Assembly: GCA_014529385.2 (NCBI GenBank)
Contig: CM043960.1
Location: forward strand, 24,900,896 to 24,964,895
Direction: 5' to 3'
Length of the DNA stretch: 64,000 nt
Source of the DNA: Adiantum capillus-veneris
Taxonomy: Eukaryota; Streptophyta; Polypodiopsida; Polypodiales; Pteridaceae
Shown: piece by piece, positions 11,243 through 21,769 of the stretch
How positions within the stretch are numbered: the stretch's first letter is position 1
Layout: every line of letters begins with the position of its first letter
The notes under the pieces: model-generated
What the model was told of the DNA's origin: nothing
The model's input: only the letters and a program-made list of their open reading frames with translations
The model's database searches: none
Made by a program: the position numbers and the translations under genes

Positions 11243-11578
11243 TGCAACCATTGGATGAAGAGTCGCAACCGTAGAACGAAGGGGTGTGACCAGTCGTCGA
11301 AGGAGTGTGGCTTTTGGCGAAGAGGCATGTCTCTTTTTTTTAACAAAAAGTCTTGACCATCCAAGTGTAGGGGTCCTCCTTGGTATGGCACTTCGCATAT
11401 CTGCAACTAGGAGTATATGTTATACTGTAACATAGTCACAATCGTGACATTTGCAGCCTGACACTGGTAAGAGATGCTTAGTTTCTACAATATCAAGGTT
11501 TTTTCCTAAGAGTGTGCATTCTCGCCATCTCTTTACTCAATACAATGGCATGATGAACTCTTCGTAAGTCAAAACAAA

Positions 11579-11668
11579 GGTGATTAAAATTCTTCATGTC
11601 CAAGGAGGACAATGTGGTAACCAAGTTGGTTCCAAGTTTTGGAAGTGCTATGTGATGAGCATGCTATT
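11579..11668 (+). pseudogene. Beta-tubulin pseudogene, N-terminal part
   Basis: The sequence encodes [21 protein letters not shown], the conserved N-terminus of beta-tubulin (usual form M-R-E-I-L-H[15 protein letters not shown]). The start codon ATG is changed to GTG. One base is missing after the tryptophan; past it the reading E-V-L-C-D-E-H-A-I resumes. The frame continues at 14693 beyond an LTR element insertion. Beta-tubulin is the GTP-binding microtubule subunit, but this copy cannot make it. Confidence 0.85.
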
Positions 11669-12246
11669 TGTAGCACGGATAGTGTGTCGTGCTCTCTACA
11701 GTGAGTGCTCCTCAGTGCAATGTGCGTGACATCTCACTCAAAACAGAATGAAAACAAAGGAAACAATAGATAACAGCTCATCAACACAGAGACACAGCAG
11801 CAGACCAAAACATATGGACTCGACTATCTCAAAGAACCGATACAGACTCTAGTGTGGCAGCACGCTTAGCTCCAGCCCTGAACTCACAGGTACCATGGGG
11901 GTGTCGAGGCTCAGATGTGCAGGGTTAGTGCAAACGTGCTGTGTGTATAGACTCGTTACTCTAGACGACGACGTTGGACCATATATAAAGAAGATGATCG
12001 TGATGACCCAACAGCTACTACTCATGTGTGCCACAATAAAGAGCCATCAACGGCTCATAAATGTCAGCCATCTAAGTCTATCTCCAACTTGAGTGGTGGT
12101 GGTGATCTGGCCACGATGTCCACTAGACCACCGTGCGTATCCCTGCCACGTGTCACTGCCGAGCCCAGAGAGTCCGTCCAGTGTGAACCAAACCATACCA
12201 ACTGTACTAACTGTGTCCTGTGAAAGTGACATTGTAGCCTGCTATA
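11669..12246 (-). repeat. 3' LTR, gag-only family, copy 1
   Basis: This 578-bp LTR of the family runs from TGTAGCACGG to GCCTGCTATA. It is followed by the family's conserved internal start 'ggttgcccgccacaaga', also seen at 16176, 21043 and 53698. Confidence 0.85.
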
Positions 12247-12844
12247 GGTTGCCCGCCACAAGATCACTCACCATCCCGGTGAGATACAACAGTGAAACTA
12301 AAGAGAACAGTAAAATACCAGAAAAAACGCAATATCTTCCGACTGAAGGAAGCGATGTTTGGAGAAGATTTTGAGTTCCCAGGAAGAAGTACCAATGAAG
12401 TAATGTCGATATTTGCAAGATATACTGAAGAAGTAATGACCCCGGCGCAATGAGGTAAGCTAACCAGAAAGTAGAAACAAAAGACTGAAGACTGCCAAGA
12501 TTAACAAATCCCACAAAGCACCCGAAGTGGAGGAATTTTTGTTAGTTGCAGTTGGCTAGACGGGAAGGAGTAGGTAGGGGAGGGGAGAGGGGATAGGCCC
12601 GAGATTCTACTGATCCAGAAGAGCTCAAAGTGTACGTGATCAATGTAGTGCGGATTGTCGAATCGATCTAACCTCTTTGATTTAGCATTTGCACGAGCTA
12701 TCACTCCAAGAGCAGCAAAAGGCCTTGCCCACAATCTGGCCACCCAAAAATACTCCCAACAATAGCTAGACTTGCAACAAACTTTCAATATGAGGAAAGC
12801 CACCTAGGGATACCCAAATTTGCTTGCCCGGAGAAGTAGTACAC
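12247..12844 (-). other. Variable slot of copy 1, unrecognised content
   Basis: This is the slot that holds host gene fragments in sister copies. On the minus strand there are two open stretches: a hydrophobic one at 12242-12514 and one at 12600-12803 containing ALGVIARANAKSKRLDRFDN. I do not recognise either. A captured gene fragment with intron sequence is possible but unproven. Confidence 0.4.
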
Positions 12845-13240
12845 AGTGAGGTGCTGGGGAGGGAGAGAGGGAGGGAGGGGTGGGTAGGGGGCGAGGGTGA
12901 GTGGGACGAGGGGTGGATAGGGGGCGAGGGTGAGTGGGACGAGGGGTGGGTAGGGAGACTAGGGGTAGGTAGGAGGACGAGGGGTAGGTAGGGGGCGAGG
13001 GGTCGGTAGGGGGCGAGGGTGAGTGGGACTAGGGGTAGGTAGGGGGACTAGGGATAGGTAGGGGGCAAAGGGTTGGGTAGGGGGGCGAGGGTGAGTGAGA
13101 CTAGGGGTAGGTAGGGGGACTAGGGGTAGGTAGGGGACGAGGGAAGGAGTGTAGGGACGAGGGGGGTGTGAGGGGCCAGTAGGGGGTGGGTAAGGGCAAG
13201 GACGGAGGGAGGGGGTAGTGAGGGGAGATGGTACTCAAGC
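12845..13240 (+). repeat. G-rich minisatellite, copy 1
   Basis: Imperfect repeats of GGGTAGGGGGCGAGGG and GACTAGGGGTAGGTAGGG run for about 400 bp. They lie at the same relative place as in the other family members, between slot and protease. Many runs of three or more G make quadruplex formation on the plus strand plausible. Confidence 0.85.
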
Positions 13241-13270
13241 AATCTGACCCGTCAGGTGAAGTAGGCTGTT

Positions 13271-14255
13271 CTAATTCAAGGCTCGCAGGGACAAAGAACT
13301 ATGTTGCACGACGGGATCCACGCCTCCTGCTAGGCGAATGGGTTGCATCTGGGAACCAGGAGTATGTATCCACAATGAACATGGCATCATTTCCCCAATC
13401 ATGAAGTGCTTTAGTGTGTCGCAGCCATGGTCTACCGATGAGCAAGGGAAATCCGCCCTCCACCTGTGGAAGACGAACCACAACAAAATCCAAACTAAAA
13501 GTGAAATCTTGTACTTGCAGAGGCACCTTTTCCACTATGCCCACAGGGTATATTGTCCTCTAGTCGGCCAATGTTACTGTGAAGGAAGCAGGTTGAGTAG
13601 GCTGCAGGCCTAAAGCCATCATAGTGAACTCAGGCATCATATTGATGCCAGATCCACCATCCACAATCACTCCTGAAAATTTCAGCCCCAAGACGGACAC
13701 GGAGAGACGAGGGCTTCTATAATCCGTGAGGGGAGCAGCGTGATGGGATATCATATAGGATTGGGATGGTTGGACTGGGAGGTGCCCGCCACTTGTTGAA
13801 AAGTGTTCTTCGAGATTGTCTTTGTTGCCGTAGCATGTCATAGAGCGACACTTGTTGAAAAGTGTTCTTCAAGATTGTCTCTGTTATAGGCTTTTCTTTT
13901 TCTTCAAGTAACTTTTTTGGTACCTTGATCTATTGTAGATCAGCCACTGCCTCCAAGAAGGCTTCATCAATATCGAAGAGCAAAAATTTGGATTCTTGCT
14001 TGTCACTGAGTGAGGGCTTGGCGCCAGTTGAAGGCAGAGTATCCACTGTTGGGAGAATGTGTGGGGGAGTTCAACGTGTTGGAATACTAAGACCGAGAGC
14101 GGCTCTCTGGGCCCGGGTGAGGATGCCCGCTGGCTCCTCTACCAACTGCAACTTCTCTTGAGTGGTAACCACATGGGCGGAAGGGGGTGGTTAAGGAGTG
14201 GTGCTAACTCCTGAGCTTGGGAAAGGTAAACTCATTTTGGCTTTGACTTGGGTTC
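13271..14255 (-). pseudogene. gag-protease remnant of copy 1
   Basis: On the minus strand, 13560-13841 encodes SESYMIS-like and SGVIVDGGSGINMMPEF protease sequence. Positions 13299-13544 encode VPLQVQDFTFSLDFVVVRLP and LLIGRPWLRHTKALHDWGND. Positions 13862-14250 match the linker before the protease. The N-terminal gag and zinc knuckles are missing, because the sequence joins LTR at 14256. Frame breaks are present. Confidence 0.8.
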
Positions 14256-14687
14256 CTCGACTATCTCAAAGAACCGATACAGACTCTAGCGTGGCAGCAC
14301 ACTCAGCTCCAGCCCAGAACTCACAGGTACAATGGGGGTGTCGAGGCTCAGATGTGCAGGGTTAGTGCAGACGTGCTGTGTATAGACTCGCTACTCTAGA
14401 CGGCAACGCTGGACCATATATGAAGAAGATGATCGTGATGACCCAACAACTACTACTCATGTGTGCCACCATAAAGAGCCACCAACAGCTCATAAATGTC
14501 AGCCATCTAAGTCTATCTCCAACGTGAGTAGTGGTGATGACCTGGCCACGATGCCTATTAGACCACCGTCCGTATCCCTACCACGTGTCACTGCCCAGTC
14601 CGGAGAGTCCGTCCAGTGTGAACCAAACCATACCAACTATACTAATTGTGTGTCCTATGAAAGTGACACTGTAGCCTGCTCCATACA
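14256..14687 (-). repeat. 5' LTR fragment of copy 1
   Basis: This matches the family LTR from its internal 'ctcgactatctcaaag' block to the end. About 140 bp of the LTR's gag-proximal part, the PBS, the leader and most of gag were lost in one deletion joining this fragment to 14255. Confidence 0.8.
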
Positions 14688-14692
14688 GTATT

Positions 14693-14890
14693 GACCCCAC
14701 GAGCAAGTATAATGGTGTCTCTGAGGTGCAAATTGAGAAAACCAACATAAACTTCAATTGTATTGGTGGGGGCTCGCTATTTTCCAAGGGAAATCCTCAT
14801 AGCAAGTATCCGAAGTGGTCCTCTTGGGTAGCTCTTCCAACCACAAAGCTTTGTTTTTGGGGGCAAAGTGCAGCTCGTGGTGGCCATGTG
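14693..14890 (+). pseudogene. Beta-tubulin pseudogene, continuation
   Basis: The tubulin reading resumes as DPTSKYNGVSEVQIEKTNI, then after a shift RYFPREIL, a gap of about eight residues, and SIRSGPLG with LFQPQSFVFG. These correspond to roughly residues 30-105 of beta-tubulin. Similarity stops near 14885 after FVFG. The downstream text is not tubulin. Confidence 0.85.
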
Positions 14891-15210
14891 AAAATAAAAC
14901 ATGATTTCTCGATTGCGGAGCTTCAACGTTACACCTGATAGCTCAATGGAGTAGGTGGAGTTTGGAGCCCAAGCAGTTTGCTTCTAATATTAAACGCATG
15001 GAGGATGCTGCAAGTATTGATCGCGAGCAGAATTGCTTAAATTGAGGCTATGGAAGTTCATAATGGTGATGCATGCATAACTTGATACGAGTTTACAAAG
15101 ATTCCTTGTGTCCAGATGCCACGTTGCGCCTTGTTTTGGAGAGTACTCCCGATTGTGTTTTGGTTTTTCCCTAATGCTGGAGATTCCCTCACCGGGACAG
15201 TGAGTGGTAT
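14891..15210. other. Unassigned sequence next to the tubulin fragment
   Basis: Short open stretches on the plus strand (for example SLEPKQFASNIKRMEDAAS near 14960) look protein-like, but I cannot name a family. This may be part of the unit that carried the tubulin piece. Confidence 0.3.
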
Positions 15211-15617
15211 TGTGTCACAAAGTGCTGACGTGTCAAGCCACTGAAGACCTAAGGGGTTAGGGCTCCCTGAGCTTAACCCTGCTCAACCTGCACATCCCGG
15301 CCGAGGGGCCTAAACCCTAGAAGCAGCTGAAGAAGAAGACTAAGTTTCTCACCAACTTACAGGTCCTCGCAAAGTGGGCCTAATTATTAAAGGACTTCCC
15401 AAATTATGGCACCCCATCTTGACGGGGCCTAAAATAAAGCGCACACCCATAAAGAAGAATTGCGTAGCTAGTTGATGACGTGGCAGGCTTTACAGATCTT
15501 CCACAATTCGCGCTGACATGCTGATGTGGTAGTGTACGGACACCCGGAAATTGCGTTGGCTGTTGACATGGTGGTTGTACGAATTTCGGTAATTTGTGCT
15601 GGCAGCTTTTGGACCAA
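15211..15617 (+). repeat. LTR of the 8.2-11.2 kb family, left half
   Basis: In plus orientation this aligns with the reverse complement of the 731-bp LTR at 8241: 'tgctgacgtgtcaa', 'cctaaaccctag' and 'ctggcagcttttgg' are in the same order. It breaks at ACCAA (15613-15617) and continues at 32121. Confidence 0.7.
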
Positions 15618-16175
15618 TGTAGCGCGGATAGTGTGTCATGCTCTCTACAGTGGGTGGTCCTCAGTGCAATGTGCGTGACAATCTCACTCAAACAGACTGA
15701 AAAGAAGGGAAACAACAGACAACAACTGAGCTCACAAAGACACAACAGCAACCGTAGACCACAACAAATGACTCGACTATCTCAAAGAACTAATACAGAC
15801 TCTGGCGTGGCAGCACACTCAGCTCCAGCCAAGGACTCTCAGGTACAATGGGGTGTCGAGGCTCAGATGTGCAGGGATGGTGAATCAGTGCTCTGTGTAT
15901 AGACTCACTCTCCTCTCGACAACGATGTTGGACCAGAGGTGAAGAAGATAATCCCTATGACCAACCGCTACTACTCATATGTACCACCATAAAGAGCCAC
16001 CAACGGCTCATAAATGTCAGCCATGTGGTGACCTGGCCACGATGTCCACTAGACCAGTCCGTATCTCTACTGCCACGTGTCACTGCCCAGCCCAGAGAGT
16101 CCGTCCAGTGTGAACCAGCCTAGACCAACTGTACTAACTGTGTGTCCTGTGAAAGTGACACTGTAGCCTGCTATA
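15618..16175 (-). repeat. 3' LTR of copy 2
   Basis: This 558-bp LTR, TGTAGCGCGG to GCCTGCTATA, is closely matched to 31563-32120. Confidence 0.85.
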
Positions 16176-16459
16176 GGTTGCCCGCCACAAGACCGCTCAC
16201 CATCCCGATGAGAGGAATACTGAAAAAACTGTGAAAGAAAACCATTAGGTATTGCATCTATACATCTTTCTTGAAGCAGGTTCTAGGCCCAAAAGTGGAG
16301 TTCAAACACACTGCACTGCTTGCAAACGTTTTAAGCCTTTGAATAGGCGGGACTCAGTATGATTGCATAATCCAAGAATCCCAATTGGCAAAAAAAATGA
16401 GGCTCTACAGCAAAGAGATAAGCTCAGTTTGATTCCAGTGCATCTTTATCTGCCCTAAC
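16176..16459 (-). pseudogene. Slot of copy 2: 3' end of the captured PEP/phosphate translocator unit
   Basis: After the conserved 'ggttgcccgcc' start, this aligns with 21043-21290 of copy 3, the sequence just 3' of the translocator coding piece (blocks 'gcaggttctaggcccaaaa' and 'ccaagaatcccaattggc'). The coding part itself is missing because hAT sequence begins at 16460. The two copies therefore inherited the same capture. Confidence 0.7.
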
Positions 16460-18038
16460 CATAGTAGTCTCGTACGATCCCGTACGTTTTGTACACGTAC
16501 GATGATGTACGGTACTAAAGGAACTAAAAAAATTTATGATGTACGATGACGTTATGTACGTTCAAATTTAAAAAACAAATAATTCTCAAGTCTAAGGGCC
16601 TAAGGCTTAGGCCTTAATACTTATCCTATAGAAACTTGACATTTGTATAGATTACAAGTTAGTAGTTACAATACTACAATGTAAAGAGTCAAGACTCAAA
16701 GACTAAAGAGAATGAGCATTACATAAACCAAAATGATCATTGAAATTTGATAAGTAGAGACCAAGTGGCAAGGGCTACAAAGTACTCAAAAAGTGGCAAG
16801 GGATACAAAAAAGTGGGGGGACCAAGTGGCAAGGGCTACAAAGTACTCAAAAAGTGGCACACCATAATAGAGAGACTAAATAGTAAAGTCACTAGTCACT
16901 AGTGCTCTCATCATCTTCCTCATCTTCCTCTTATGAGCCTTGCTCATCAACATCATCCTCTTCCTCACAAGAGTCGAAGGATGACGGCTCATAATCTCCA
17001 TCACTAATGAGGTTGCCTTCATCATCATACTCTAGCTCTCGAGGCTCTCTATCCTCCATAGTGATGGCCGCCGCACAAGAGCCGCTTCCGGAGCCTCGCC
17101 GCACATAGGTCCTAGGAGCCTCCGTGGGTGTTGTTGATGCTTTGCCTCTACCTCTTGTAGCCCTGGCACCTCTGCCTCTTGTAGCCGATGTAACTCCATG
17201 GATGACGACCTTCTTGCGTGATCGTGTGCGAGAAACCCGGCGATCAATCTCCTCAAGCTCCAAGTAGAGCTCACGAAAAATCATTTGCTCCTCAGGGTCT
17301 TGCTCTTTATTGACACTCTTTAGAGTGTCAATCGTAAGTGTGAGCTCATCCACGTTGACCTATTTGACATTTACAACATTGGACAATGAAAACATAATTA
17401 GTATATTCAAACTAATTAAAGACTAGACTCTAGAGTATAGAAAATGGAGTGAGTCGTGATTATAATTTATAATTTATACCTATCGAACCATAGGCATCTC
17501 ATGCATAGAGTGCAACATGCGTAAATTGGAGCGACAATAGATAAGTCGCTCTAATTGCTTCGTTGAGAGCTTGTGGATGAGGGAGTATGCGGACCAATTA
17601 CGCTCACATGCTCCCGATGAGCAATCCTAAAACACATCAAGAGAGGCATAAGCTATAAGAGACTATAGTTGAAGAGATTAAGCACAAAATATAAAAGTTT
17701 GAGGCTTGTCGCTTACTTGGCCAAGAACCCTCAAAGCAAGTCGTTTGAGAGTAGGCAATTGATAGCCAAAGCTCTCCCACCAAAATAAAGGCTTCACCAA
17801 GGATTGCCGCTTCCAACACAAGTTGGAAGTAAATGCGGTGCCTCGTTGGTCGCTATAGTTGATTACCTCTTGGAGAAATGCTCCAATGTCCTCTTCTTTT
17901 AGCACCTTAAAGAGGTAATTGTTGGCAATGTCCACTTGCACCTTTTCAAGGGTTCCGGGGAAAACAAGTAAAAATAAAAATAAATAAAAATATCTAGTAC
18001 TTATTTACGGAAGGCAACAGGAAAAATACACCTCCTGG
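16460..18038 (-). mobile_element. hAT transposon fragment (3' part)
   Basis: The left end is proposed at 16460 with terminus CATAGTAGTCTCGTACG, followed by a cluster of TACG motifs (16470-16560) typical of hAT subterminal transposase-binding repeats. The transposase C-terminus is coded at 16931-17960. A 57-bp tandem duplication lies at 16765-16865. The N-terminal transposase and the right terminus are absent, because a chromovirus begins near 18039. Confidence 0.65.
16931..17960 (-). pseudogene. hAT transposase C-terminal exons (dimerisation domain)
   Basis: Three minus-strand exons can be read. The first (about 17721-17960) encodes VQVDIANNYLFKVL... through FWWESFGYQLPTLKRLALRV, then a GTAAGC donor. 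The second (about 17480-17627, after an AG acceptor) encodes CSSGACERNWSAYSLIH and IYCRSNLRMLH. Together these are the hAT C-terminal dimerisation signature (P-x-W-W, then S-S-x-x-x-E-R-N-W-S). The third (16931-17363) encodes a basic stretch RTRSRKKVVIHG, RG-rich repeats and an acidic C-terminus. The second-to-third splice leaves an in-frame TAG unless an upstream GT is used. The DDE catalytic part is missing. Confidence 0.75.
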
Positions 18039-18351
18039 TGACACACCCCACCCTTGAAATTCTGCGAGCGACTTCCCTTGCATGACAATAATACATGCAG
18101 TATCTCCTGATATCACATATATTCTATGATGGGAATCCAAGATATACATGCTTCCGGAAATGTAGCGTTGGACGATTAAACAATCCCACCAACCTGGCTA
18201 TGACACATATATCAAGCATAGAAGCCTTCTAGTGTACTCTGAAGCACAAACTTCTCTAGCTAAATTCTGTATGGAAAGAGTAGATACAATTGCTTAACTA
18301 CTCTCTTGAGCATCATGAACCATGCTCTTGCCTTGCTCCAAAAAGCCTACA
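18039..18351 (-). other. Possible 3' LTR part of the chromovirus
   Basis: The sequence starts TGACACACCCC at the hAT junction and runs to the pol stop codon at 18352. The TG start is LTR-like, but no matching second LTR or clear polypurine tract was found, so borders are uncertain. Confidence 0.35.
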
Positions 18352-20454
18352 TCAAGTCACTGTGGATTCCATCTGAAAGGCTTCAAGATACAATTGCAAT
18401 AGCAGAGGTGAATCAAGCAATTCAGACTCTTCCATCCATTTGGCATCCAATGATGGATAGTTCTTGAACTTCACCAAATAGCGTCTTGCAACCTTTCCTC
18501 TAACCTTTCTTTCTATATGTGCCAATATCTGTTCAGGAACAAGGATTTCATCCAATTCTTCCACTTCGGGTTGTTCCTCATCAAGCATATTCTCTGGCAC
18601 ATTACCAACAAAGGGTCTTAGAAGGCTGACATGAAAAGCATTATGTATTTTCCAGCCTTCTGGTAGCTTTAACATGTAAGCTACATCGCTGATCTTTTCT
18701 GAAATCTGAAAAGGACCATAATATCGCATACTGAGCTTAGGAAACAAGCGTTCCTTGCCTTTCCTTTTCCTTAACCTGGCCTCTTCAAAGCGCAAAAGCA
18801 CCCAATCACCAAGTGAAAATACAAGTTCACGACGGTGACGATCAGCAGCTTTCTTTTGCTTAGCCTGAGTCTTCTCAAGAGCAATCTTTATCTTCCTGTA
18901 TGTTTCATCCATATCTTGCACATACTTGTTTGCTTCAAAAATCTTGTCCTTAGTCTGCAAAATGGGTGGGACTTTCTTCCCTCCTTCCACTATCTCAAAT
19001 GGTGCCTTACCTGTTGACATATGCACAGTGTTATTGTAAGCATATTCAACCAATGGAAGATGGTGTTCCCAAGTTGCCTTGTGCTTTGACACATAACATT
19101 TGAGCAGGTCCAAAACAGTAGAATTTGCCTCTTCTGACTGTCCATCAGTTTGCGGATGAAACAAAGAAGAGAACTTTAGCGTAGTACCCATGTTCTCAAA
19201 CAATGCCTTCCAGAAAAGACTCGTCATACGTGGATCCCTATCACTGACAATTGACTGAGGCATCCCATGGTATTTAAAGATATTGCTCATGAATATCTTG
19301 ACCATGTGTTCTGGCTTTATCTTCTTCCTCACAGGAATGAAATGGGCCTGCTTACTGAACCTACAAATAATAGTCCAAATCCCATCATTGCCTGTTTGCG
19401 TCCTTGGAAGATAAAAGATAAAGTCCATTGCTATGCTTTCCCGTGGCCTATCTAGGATCGGCAATGGCTGCAACAATCCCGGTTGCTTTTGTCTGTCAAA
19501 TTTGACTTTTTGGCATACTAAGCATGATCTTACAAATGTGTCAACATCTTGATGCAAAGCTGGCCAATAGAAGAATGCCTCAACCCCTTTCACTGTCGCA
19601 TCAATTCCACGATGCCCAGCATAAGGTGGAGCGTGACTTTCCATCAAAATCTTGGGCCGTAACTGTTTGGTAACGCATAACTTTCCATGCATCATGAGAA
19701 AGTCATTCTTAAGCATATAGTGCTCATGATGTTGCCCATCAACAAGCTGGTCATAGATCCTTGCAAAATCTGAATCTTCAGCATATTGTGTCTTCATTTC
19801 GTCTAGTTCACAATGGTACGGAATTGACATTTCTGAAATTTGGGACTTTCGTGACAACGCATCAGCCACCACGTTCTTTTTCCCTTGCACATGCACAATC
19901 TGAAAATGGAACATTGACAAGATGTTTGCCCATCGCATGTGCTTCTCAGACAACTTCGTCTGTGTGAGAAAGTATCGCAAGGTTTGATGATCCGTTTGGA
20001 CAACAAAATCAGCCCCTAGCAGATAGTGTTTCCAACTAGTGAGAGCATGAATTACTGCCAACAATTCTTTCTCATAGACTTGCAAGTTCCTTTCAGTCTT
20101 CAAAAGAATTCTGCTCTCATATGCGGCTACTCGGCCATTCTACATTAGAACTGCACCAAGACTATGGCCACATGCATCACACTGAACCACAAAAAGTTTT
20201 GAAAGATCTGGCAAAATGATTACCGGATCTGAAGTCAGCTTCTCTTTCAAGTGTTTGAACGCTAAAATTTCCTTAGCTGTCCACTTGAAAGTAACTCCTT
20301 TTCCTTGTAGTGCATGGAGTGGAGAAGCAATCTCGGCAAAATTTCGGATGAACCTCCTGTAGTAGGAACATAAGCCTAGAAAGCTTCGAATGTCGTGTAC
20401 GAACTTCAAGTCTGGCCATGACCTAATTGCTTCCACTTTAGCGGGATCCATGCG
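18352..20454 (-). pseudogene. Ty3/gypsy chromovirus pol: RNase H, integrase, chromodomain
   Basis: On the minus strand, 20140-20451 holds the end of RT (DIRSFLGLCSYYRRFI, then FKWTAKE). After one in-frame TAG near 20139, a 583-residue frame (18352-20103) follows. It contains RNase H (VYEKELLAVIHALTSWKHYL, TDHQTLRYF), the integrase zinc finger (H-x-H...CLVCQK), the DDE core (MDFI, SDRDPR, then a glutamate in SEEANS) and a C-terminal chromodomain (ILAHIERKVRGKVARRYLVK, then W near FKNYPSLDAKW). The chromodomain places it among chromoviruses, whose integrases target chromatin. The gene is split by the element 20455-26112 and resumes at 26113. Confidence 0.9.
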
Positions 20455-21042
20455 TGTAGCGCGGATAATGTGTCGTGCTCTCTACAGTGTGGGTGCCCCT
20501 CAGTGCAATGTGCGTGACAATCTCACTCAAACAAATGGAAACTCTCTTAAACAGAATGAAACACAGAAACAATGGATAACAACAGAGTCACAACAATGGA
20601 CCAGAGCATGTGGACTCGACTCGCTCAAAGAACCATAAAGAACCATGTACAGACTCTGGCGTGGCAGCACCCTCAGCTCCAGCCCAGGACTCACAGGTAC
20701 AAATGGGGTGTCGAGGCTCAGATGTGCAGGGATGGTGAAGCAGTGCTCTGTGTAAGACTCGCTCTAGACGACTACATACAAGATCAAAGGTGAAGAAGAT
20801 GATAACATCACCAACCGCTACTACTCATATGTACCACCATAAAGAGCCACCAACGGCTCATAATGTCAGCCATGTGGTGACCTGGCCACGAGGTCCACTA
20901 GACCACCGTCGGTAGGTACCTTGCCACGTGTCACTCCCTAGACCAGAGGTCCGTCCAAAGGGTCCGTCCAGTGTGAACCAGACCCAGTGTAGCCAACTGT
21001 CCAACTGTCTGCCCTGTGAAGTGACACTGTAGCCCTGCTACA
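20455..21042 (-). repeat. 3' LTR of copy 3
   Basis: 588 bp, TGTAGCGCGG to CCCTGCTACA, with short inverted ends TGTAGC/GCTACA. Confidence 0.9.
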
Positions 21043-21168
21043 GGTTGCCCGCCACAAGACCGCTCACCGTCTTGGTGAGAGGAAATACTGAAAAACTGTG
21101 AAAGAAAACCATTAGGTACTGCATATGTACATCCTTCTTGAAGCAGGTTCTAGGCCCAAAAATGGAGT

Positions 21169-21710
21169 TTAAACACATTGCACTGCTTGCAAATTTTTAA
21201 TCCTTTGGAGAAGCGGGACGCAGTATGATTTCATAATCCAAGAATCCCAATTGGCAAAATATAATAAAGCTCCACAGCAGGAAGTAAGTGACCGGTAGCT
21301 CTTCAACCAATCGCAACCAATCGATATCAAATGTTTAGCTCTGACAAATGAAGTGTGCCTTAAGCATTGTCCTAAGTCAACTTCAAGTTTTGTTTGCCAC
21401 TCAGACTTTTCAGGCTTCTTCTTTTGCTGCTTCACCCGTGAGTACGCAAAGACTCCAGCCAAAGCAATACCAGTGCCAATGCCATTGATGGGGAAACAGG
21501 GGTCGTGAAGAAAAGAATAGAGGTAACAATGACCACCAGTTGCTTCACGTAATTGCCTACTAATTGAGTTTGAGGTGAAACCCTCTGCAAAATCATGTAT
21601 GAGACCTGCTAATATGCATGAAAACAGATGGCAGCAAGTAGAGCACGAACTGCCAAAACTTTTACATCTAGTCCCGCTGACTGAAGATATGTAGGTGTGA
21701 ATTTCACTCC
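21169..21710 (-). pseudogene. PPT-like: Captured PEP/phosphate translocator fragment
   Basis: On the minus strand the text reads [19 protein letters not shown], then [10 protein letters not shown][16 protein letters not shown], [18 protein letters not shown] and TPVSP. After a one-base deletion it continues [20 protein letters not shown]. This is the C-terminal quarter of plastid phosphoenolpyruvate/phosphate translocators (usual H-A-Y-Q-Q-V-S-Y-M and P-V-S-P-I-N-x-L-G-T-G-x-A-L-A-G-V-F-L-Y-S-R), inner-envelope antiporters. A CAG-to-TAG change and the frameshift kill it. Over 100 codons run without an intron, which hints at capture of spliced RNA. Its 3' flank is shared with copy 2. Confidence 0.85.
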
Positions 21711-21769
21711 TATCTACCTACCTACAGGTGCTCTCTCAATGCAGGGAATGAACACAAAATACACTGCTT

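Larger units (their letters stand above)
2843..11449 (-). mobile_element. Gag-protease-only Ty3-type LTR retrotransposon with inserts in both LTRs
   Basis: This is a minus-strand element. The 5' LTR is on the right (8012-8240 plus 11248-11449) and the 3' LTR on the left (2843-3073 plus 4556-4753). The PBS is at 7999-8010, gag-protease at 4783-7145 and the polypurine tract at 4754-4767. Direct flanks are TTTGT (2838-2842) and TTTGC (11450-11454), a 4/5 target-site duplication. Between protease and polypurine tract there is only a short acidic region: no RT, RNase H or integrase. It is therefore non-autonomous. Each LTR later received a separate insertion (3074-4550 and 8241-11242). Confidence 0.85.
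8012..11449 (-). repeat. 5' LTR of the gag-protease element, split by an insert
   Basis: The LTR consists of 8012-8240 joined to 11248-11449. It aligns with the left LTR, including the TGTGAGGATT and CGTGACA ends. A 3.0 kb LTR element with TSD TGCAA interrupts it. Confidence 0.85.
11669..14687 (-). mobile_element. Damaged gag-only LTR element inserted in the beta-tubulin pseudogene
   Basis: The left LTR (11669-12246, TGTAGC start) is the 3' LTR. It is followed rightward by an unrecognised slot (12247-12844), a G-rich minisatellite, protease and gag remnants, and a 5'-LTR fragment (14256-14687) fused directly to gag after a large deletion. The target duplication is CTATT (11664-11668) versus GTATT (14688-14692), 4 of 5. 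The tubulin reading C-D-E-H-A-I joins D-P-T exactly across the insertion, which supports these borders. Confidence 0.8.

Noticed and set aside
12845-13240. CRISPR-like or satellite array
   Set aside because: Units are imperfect, without regular unique spacers, and lie at a fixed place inside a retrotransposon family.
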